Under the pieces are notes generated by a model, which did no database searches, was not told the origin of the DNA, and worked only from the letters and a program-made list of their open reading frames with translations. A program made the translations under genes and the position numbers. Shown in pieces: positions 6,640 through 10,435 of a DNA stretch of 10,435 bases (the first letter of the stretch is position 1; each line of letters starts with the position of its first letter). Source of the stretch: Betaproteobacteria bacterium (lineage in GTDB: Bacteria; Pseudomonadota; Gammaproteobacteria; Burkholderiales; SG8-39); NCBI GenBank assembly GCA_019245555.1, contig JAFARH010000117.1, positions 1-10,435 on the forward strand, written 5' to 3'.

Positions 6640-7995
6640 ATGCCGAAGCGCCACGGTTTCACGTTCGAGCACGGCGAGCTCCACGACATGGCCGAGCAGG
6701 TGCTCGCGCGCGCCAGGCGCGCCGGCGCGAGCGGCGCCGAATGCGAGGTGTCGGAAGGCTACGGCCTCACCGTCACGGTGCGGAAGGGCAAGCCCGACAC
6801 TATCGAGCACAATCGCGACCGCTCGATCGGCGTCACGATCTATCTCGGCGATCGGCCCAAGGCGCGCCGCGGCCATGCCAGCACCTCCGACGTTTCGCCG
6901 GCGGCGCTCGAGCAGACCGTCGATGCCGCGCTCGCTATTGCGCGCCACACCGCCGAGGACGACTGCGCGGGCCTGCCCGATCCCGATTTGCTGGCCAAAG
7001 GCGCCAAGGACCTCGATCTCTTCCATCCATGGGCGCTCGACACCGAGGACGCGATCGCGCTGGCCAAGCGTTGCGAGGATGCGGCGTTCGCGACGGCGCC
7101 GGTGATCAGGAATTCGGAAGGCGCCACGGTCTCGACGCAGCAATCGCAGTTCGTGCTCGCCAATAGCCTCGACTTCCGCGGCGGCTTCCCGGGCTCGCGC
7201 CACTACCTCTCGTGCGCGGTGATCGCGGAGGAGAAGGGCCTGATGCAGCGCGACGATTGGTATTCGGCGTCGCGCGTGCCGAAGAAGATCGCCGACCCGC
7301 AGGTGCTCGGTCGCTATGCCGCGCAGCGTGCCGCGTCTCGCCTGCGGGCGCGCAAGATCGCGACCTGCCAGGCGCCGGTGTTATTCGAGGCGCCCCTGGC
7401 GATCGGCCTGCTGGGCCATTTCGTCTCCGCCGTGAATGGCGGCAACCTCTATAGGAAGACGAGCTTCCTCGTCGACAGCCTCGGAAGCGAGGTTTTCTCG
7501 CGCAACGTGCAGATCGACGAGCGGCCTTTCGAGCGCCAGGGCTCGGCAAGCACGCCGTTCGACGACGAGGGCGTCGCCACGCACGAGCGAACCGTGATTC
7601 GCGACGGCGTGCTGCAGGGCTATTTCCTCGGCAGCTACTCCGCGCGCAAGCTCGGCATGAAGAGCACCGGCAACGCCGGCGGCCATCACAACCTGGTGCT
7701 GAAATCCAACGGGCCGGATTTCGTCGGCATGCTGAAGAAGATGGGTCGCGGCCTGCTCGTCACCGAGCTGCTGGGACAGGGCATCAACATGGTGACCGGC
7801 GACTACTCGCGCGGGGCGGCAGGCTATTGGGTCGACGGCGGCGAGATCCAGTTTCCGGTGGAGGAGATCACCATCGCTGGCAACCTGCGCGACATGTTCA
7901 AGAGCATCGTTTCAGTCGGCAGCGATGTACTGACGCGCAGCGGCCGCGAATGCGGCTCGATCCTCGTCGACCGGATGACGATTGCCGGTGAATAG
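6640..7995 (+). CDS. pmbA: TldE/PmbA, non-catalytic partner of the TldD metalloprotease
   Basis: PmbA (TldE) forms a heteromer with TldD, a zinc protease that degrades unfolded or modified peptides, such as microcin B17 precursor and CcdA in E. coli. The 451-aa product is essentially the same length as E. coli PmbA (450 aa). It has LTVTVRKGKPDTIEHN (43-58), SIGVTIYLG (62-70), RGSASTPFDDEGV-like ASTPFDDEGVATHER (303-317), RDGVLQGYFLGSYSARKLGM (321-340), STGNAGGHHN (342-351), LLVTELLGQGINMVTGDYSR (372-391), YWVDGGEIQFPVEEITIAGN (396-415) and a CGS near the end. The HExxxH metal motif of TldD is absent, as expected for the PmbA branch; tldD is not in the window. The ATG at 6640 is chosen by homology; the frame runs on to 6568 but that part lies inside darP. 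It is followed at once by the second methyltransferase gene. Confidence 0.96.
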   Translation: MPKRHGFTFEHGELHDMAEQVLARARRAGASGAECEVSEGYGLTVTVRKGKPDTIEHNRDRSIGVTIYLGDRPKARRGHASTSDVSPAALEQTVDAALAIARHTAEDDCAGLPDPDLLAKGAKDLDLFHPWALDTEDAIALAKRCEDAAFATAPVIRNSEGATVSTQQSQFVLANSLDFRGGFPGSRHYLSCAVIAEEKGLMQRDDWYSASRVPKKIADPQVLGRYAAQRAASRLRARKIATCQAPVLFEAPLAIGLLGHFVSAVNGGNLYRKTSFLVDSLGSEVFSRNVQIDERPFERQGSASTPFDDEGVATHERTVIRDGVLQGYFLGSYSARKLGMKSTGNAGGHHNLVLKSNGPDFVGMLKKMGRGLLVTELLGQGINMVTGDYSRGAAGYWVDGGEIQFPVEEITIAGNLRDMFKSIVSVGSDVLTRSGRECGSILVDRMTIAGE

Positions 7996-8542
7996 CCCAG
8001 TGCGACTAGCGCTCGCAGCCGTCCTGACCATCGGCGCGCTGAGCGCCCGCGCGCAGGTTCCGGCGACTTATCCAGACGTCATCTATGTGCCGACGCCGCA
8101 GGCGGTCGTCGAGAAGATGCTCGAGATTGCCAAGGTCGGCAAAGGCGACGTGCTCTATGACCTGGGCTCGGGCGACGGCCGCATCCCCGTGGCGGCGGCG
8201 AAGCGTTTCGGTATCCGCGCGGTCGGCATCGATATTGACCCCGAGCGCATCCGCGAAGCGAACCAGAACGCGAAGAAGAACGGCGTGACCAACCTCGTCC
8301 AGTTCCGGCAGGAAGACCTGTTCAAGACCAACTTCAGCGACGCGACAGTGGTGACGCTTTATCTGCTGCCGGATCTGAACCTCAAGCTGCGGCCGCGCCT
8401 TCTTGCCGAGCTGAAGCCCGGCACGCGCATCGTGTCGCACCAGTTCGACATGGGAAAGTGGAAGCCCGACCGCACGGTCGAGCTCAACGGACGGACGATT
8501 TACCTCTGGACGATTCCAGAGCGGCAGACCCCGCCGCGCTAG
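7988..8542 (+). CDS. Exported class I SAM-methyltransferase-fold protein (Sec signal peptide)
   Basis: A 184-aa protein (counted from GTG 7988). VRLALAAVLTIGALSARA|Q (5-23) is a classical Sec signal peptide ending in an A-x-A cleavage site. The mature part is a Rossmann methyltransferase: YDLGSGDGR (57-65) motif I, VGIDID (79-84) acidic loop, FRQEDLF (106-112), then DATVVTLYLLPDLNLKLRP (118-136) and GTRIVSHQFDMGKW (145-158). It is clearly paralogous to the lipoprotein encoded at 3004-3582. No ATG is available; alternatives are TTG 7982, GTG 7988 (both overlap pmbA) and GTG 8000, which has GGTGA about eight bases upstream and keeps the full signal peptide. Likely in the pmbA transcript. The substrate is unknown, and SAM is not expected in the periplasm, so the protein's real activity is an open question. 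Confidence 0.87.
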   Translation: MNSPVRLALAAVLTIGALSARAQVPATYPDVIYVPTPQAVVEKMLEIAKVGKGDVLYDLGSGDGRIPVAAAKRFGIRAVGIDIDPERIREANQNAKKNGVTNLVQFRQEDLFKTNFSDATVVTLYLLPDLNLKLRPRLLAELKPGTRIVSHQFDMGKWKPDRTVELNGRTIYLWTIPERQTPPR

Positions 8543-9389
8543 AGAGCGGGCCTTGGTCGAGCGTAATCAGGTACTCGCCGATCGAATTCCAGAATTCAGC
8601 GTGATCCTCTAGGCCGCGATGGCCGATGCCGGGCAGGAGCACGGTCTTCACGATGCCGCCCCAGCGGCTCGCGAGCGCGAGGCCATGCTTCACCGGGGTA
8701 ACTTCGTCTTTCTCTGCGAGTAGGAAGAGCGCTGGCGCCGACACCATCGGCGCCATCAGCGCCGGGTTATAGCGGCTCTGCACCAGCCAGCCGAGCGGTA
8801 CGCGCTAGTGCTCTTCGCCGAGGGCCGCGGCGCTGTCAAAGGGCGTCGCGAGGATGGCGGCGCGTACTTTGCGCGCAGCAGCAACGGCGATCGCGACATA
8901 GGTGCCGAGACTCCGGCCGAGCACGACGATGTTGGCGCCGTCGACGTCGGGCCGCGCCAACGCCCAGTCATAGACGCGCTTCGCATCGTCGAGCACGGTG
9001 CGCTCGTTCGGCGAGCCTTCGGATAGCCCGAACCCGCGGTAGTTGACGGCGAGCCAGCCCCAGTCGGTGGTGTTATGTGCGAGCGCCGCAAATTCGGAGA
9101 TCTCCTGCCCGATGCCGCCGTAGACGATGACGAGCGGATGGCGGCGCCCCGGCGTCCAGTGCTCCGGATGCTTGAGCCAGCCGCGCAGGTGCACGCCGTC
9201 AGGGGTCGCGATGGTCACCGGCTCGATGCGCCGCGCTTGGGCGAGGGTCTTGGCGTACTCCTCATCGAGGCCGCGCGGCCGGAAGACGAGCTGCGGCTCG
9301 AGAGGCTCGAGGAGCGGTGCGACGCAACCGGTGGCAACGGCGCCGCCGGCGCCAACCATGAGTGCGGCTAGAATCAATCGCGCGCGCAT
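8484..9389 (-). pseudogene. Alpha/beta-hydrolase lipoprotein gene interrupted by an in-frame TAG
   Basis: Both halves are in one frame and together make a normal serine hydrolase. From ATG 9389, RARLILAALMVGAGG...ATGC (2-22) is a lipoprotein signal with Cys22. LVIVYGGIG (86-94) is the oxyanion region, NYRGFGLSEG (116-125) is typical of the family, and VLGRSLGT carries the nucleophile Ser160. At codon 195 (8805-8807) a TAG follows GEEH. Beyond it RVPLGWLV and the rest continue in frame, with Asp228 in AEKDEVTP and His257 in PGIGH. Relatives often have Tyr after Glu-His here, so TAC or TAT to TAG by one base is likely. The stop separates Ser from Asp and His, so the 194-residue product should be inactive. 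No other stop or frameshift is seen. A GTG at 9407 is an alternative start. Read-through or sequencing error cannot be excluded. Confidence 0.85.
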
Positions 9390-9395
9390 TCCATT

Positions 9396-9408
9396 CGTGA
9401 GACTCACG
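9396..9408. promoter_or_regulatory. 13-bp perfect palindrome between divergent genes, possible operator
   Basis: CGTGAG-A-CTCACG is a perfect inverted repeat with 6-base arms around one central base. It lies in the 59-bp gap between the hydrolase ATG (9389, minus) and the FrnE-like ATG (9449, plus). Such a site could bind a dimeric repressor, but chance occurrence is possible and no regulator gene is nearby. Confidence 0.25.
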
Positions 9409-9448
9409 CGCCGAAGGACTCGTTTCTTCTCTAGGCTGGGCGGGCTAT

Positions 9449-10069
9449 ATGCAAAAGGAACTGGTTATTGAAATCGCCTCGGATGTCATTTGTCCGTGGT
9501 GCTATATCGGAAAACGGCGACTCGAAAAGGCGCTCGCGCTCCTCGATGGTGAGGTAAAGCCCGACATTCGCTGGCTTCCATTCCAGCTCAATCCCGATAT
9601 GCCGCAGGGCGGCATGCCGCGCGCCGAGTACCGGCGTGCGAAGTTCGGCTCCGTCGAGCGCGGCAGGCAGCTCGATGCGCGCGTCGCCGCCGAAGGACGC
9701 GGCGAAGGCATCGACTTCGCCTTCGATCGCATGGAGCGCACGCCGAATACCACCGCGGCGCACCAATTGATCGACGTCGCCCAGCGCGAGGGCAAGGGGC
9801 AAGCGGTGGTCGACGCGCTGTTCCAGGCCTACTTCGAGGAGGCGTGCGATATCGGAAATCCCGACGTCCTTCAGACCATAGCCGCGAGTGCCGGAGTGCA
9901 GGGCTGGCCCGCACAGGCAAACCCCCAGGAGGTGGCCGAACGCGAGGAGGGCGTGCGCAACCTCGGCATCTCCGCCGTGCCGACCTTCATCCTCGCGCGC
10001 AAGTTCGGCGTCTCGGGCGCGCATCCGCCCGAGAGCCTCGCCGCCGCGATCAAAGAAGCCCTTAAGTAA
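9449..10069 (+). CDS. DsbA-family FrnE-like thiol oxidoreductase
   Basis: A 206-aa thioredoxin-fold protein of the FrnE / 2-hydroxychromene-2-carboxylate isomerase-like branch of the DsbA superfamily. IEIASDVICPWCYIGKRRLE (7-26) contains the redox pair Cys15-Pro-Trp-Cys18. WLPFQLNPDMP (42-52) is typical of FrnE. A helical insert follows, with RTPNTTAAHQLI (97-108) and ALFQAYFEEACDIGN (123-137). The cis-Pro loop is ISAVPTF (174-180, Pro178), and FGVSGAHPPE (186-195) closes the fold. No signal peptide is present, so it acts in the cytoplasm, probably as a disulfide oxidoreductase or isomerase; the CPWC pair argues against the glutathione-dependent isomerase lacking Cys. The ATG at 9449 is the natural start, with a weak GGGCGGG upstream. 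Its 3' end overlaps the convergent cyclase gene by 8 bp. Confidence 0.92.
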   Translation: MQKELVIEIASDVICPWCYIGKRRLEKALALLDGEVKPDIRWLPFQLNPDMPQGGMPRAEYRRAKFGSVERGRQLDARVAAEGRGEGIDFAFDRMERTPNTTAAHQLIDVAQREGKGQAVVDALFQAYFEEACDIGNPDVLQTIAASAGVQGWPAQANPQEVAEREEGVRNLGISAVPTFILARKFGVSGAHPPESLAAAIKEALK

Positions 10070-10435
10070 AGTCCAGCCGGCTCTCGAGCGCCATGCCGTA
10101 GATCGGGATCGGCGGCCGCTTGCCGATCTCGAGTGGCGGCAGCTCTTCTGCGCCGAGCGATTGCGCGCTCGCGCCGAGCGCCTTCATGAAGTCGAGCGAG
10201 AGGATCACTTCGCCGGCGCGCGCGCGATGTACGAGACGCTCGGTGACGCTGACGCAGTCGCCGAAGGCGACGAACTGCTGGTGCGCGATCGGGCCGGCCA
10301 TGCCGAAAACCGCTTCGCCGAGATGCACCGCAGCGGAGATCGCCGCGGGCAGACCGAAATCCTTCTTCCATTGCTCGCCGATCGCACCGAACTCGCGCTG
10401 CAGGTCCTGCGCGCTCTTCAGCGCCTTGGCGGCGA
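10062..10435 (-). CDS. Class III adenylate/guanylate cyclase domain, C-terminal part only
   Basis: Only the last 123 codons are in the window; the frame is open to the edge, so the start and any sensor domain are unseen. The sequence follows a class III cyclase homology domain: ISAAVHLGEAVFGMAG (the I.xHxGExVxGxxG strand and turn), HQQFVAFGDCVSVTERLV (dimer-arm and transition-state region), RARAGEVILS, then LPPLEIGKRPPIPIYGM (the usual KG+..pv.vY end). The catalytic Arg of the N-x-x-x-R pair is kept (10236-10238), but the Asn position is Ser (10248-10250). Metal-binding Asp residues would lie upstream and cannot be judged. It might make cAMP or cGMP, or be a degenerate regulatory domain. Confidence 0.85.
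   Translation of the reverse strand, partial: AAKALKSAQDLQREFGAIGEQWKKDFGLPAAISAAVHLGEAVFGMAGPIAHQQFVAFGDCVSVTERLVHRARAGEVILSLDFMKALGASAQSLGAEELPPLEIGKRPPIPIYGMALESRLDFT

Noticed and set aside
6631..7203. Upstream extension of darP to 359 codons
   Set aside because: The extension is antisense to pmbA and has no homology to the DUF615 family, which begins near the ATG at 6630 or 6618.
8484..8783. Separate small gene for the hydrolase C-terminal half
   Set aside because: It is in the same frame as the upstream half, holds the missing catalytic Asp and His, and has no start of its own except an internal GTG.
1..10435. Mobile element, CRISPR array, tRNA or defence system
   Set aside because: I looked for transposase or integrase motifs, regularly spaced repeats, terminal inverted repeats and tRNA-like cloverleaf ends, and saw none; the genes present are mostly housekeeping, signalling and envelope proteins.

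Overview
The window reads as a gene-dense, high-GC (about two thirds G+C by eye) stretch of a proteobacterial chromosome, most likely from a betaproteobacterium or a close relative. The evidence is the divergent darP(yjgA)/pmbA pair, a MogA very close to the enterobacterial protein, GC-rich third codon positions, and abundant 4-nt ATGA overlaps. No tRNA, rRNA, CRISPR array, transposase, integrase or phage gene is visible. No intergenic gap exceeds about 60 bases, so no long non-coding stretch needs describing.

Layout: (1) 1-1521, minus: a soluble Hanks-type Ser/Thr kinase overlaps the start of thyA (truncated by the window edge) by ATGA. (2) 1542-3035, plus: a 497-aa protein with a C-terminal PilZ-like c-di-GMP-binding domain diverges from the kinase across only 20 bp. 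(3) 6630-3004, minus: an overlapping run of six genes, darP, a DUF3237 protein, mogA, a membrane-anchored VWA protein, a PF02230-type carboxylesterase and a predicted lipoprotein with a SAM-methyltransferase fold. (4) 6640-8542, plus: pmbA (TldE) followed by a second methyltransferase-fold protein with a Sec signal peptide, paralogous to the lipoprotein. (5) 9389-8484, minus: an alpha/beta-hydrolase lipoprotein gene interrupted by one in-frame TAG. (6) 9449-10069, plus: a DsbA-family FrnE-like thiol oxidoreductase. (7) 10435-10062, minus: the C-terminal part of a class III nucleotidyl cyclase domain, cut by the window edge.

Functionally this is mainly housekeeping (dTMP synthesis, 50S ribosome assembly, molybdenum cofactor, TldD/E proteolysis) mixed with signalling proteins (kinase, PilZ, cyclase) and cell-envelope proteins. 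I do not see a defence or mobile system. The most notable signals are the two paralogous methyltransferase-fold proteins that both carry export signals, the amber codon separating the catalytic Ser from the Asp and His of the hydrolase, the kinase-thyA coupling, and a cyclase whose transition-state Asn is replaced by Ser.
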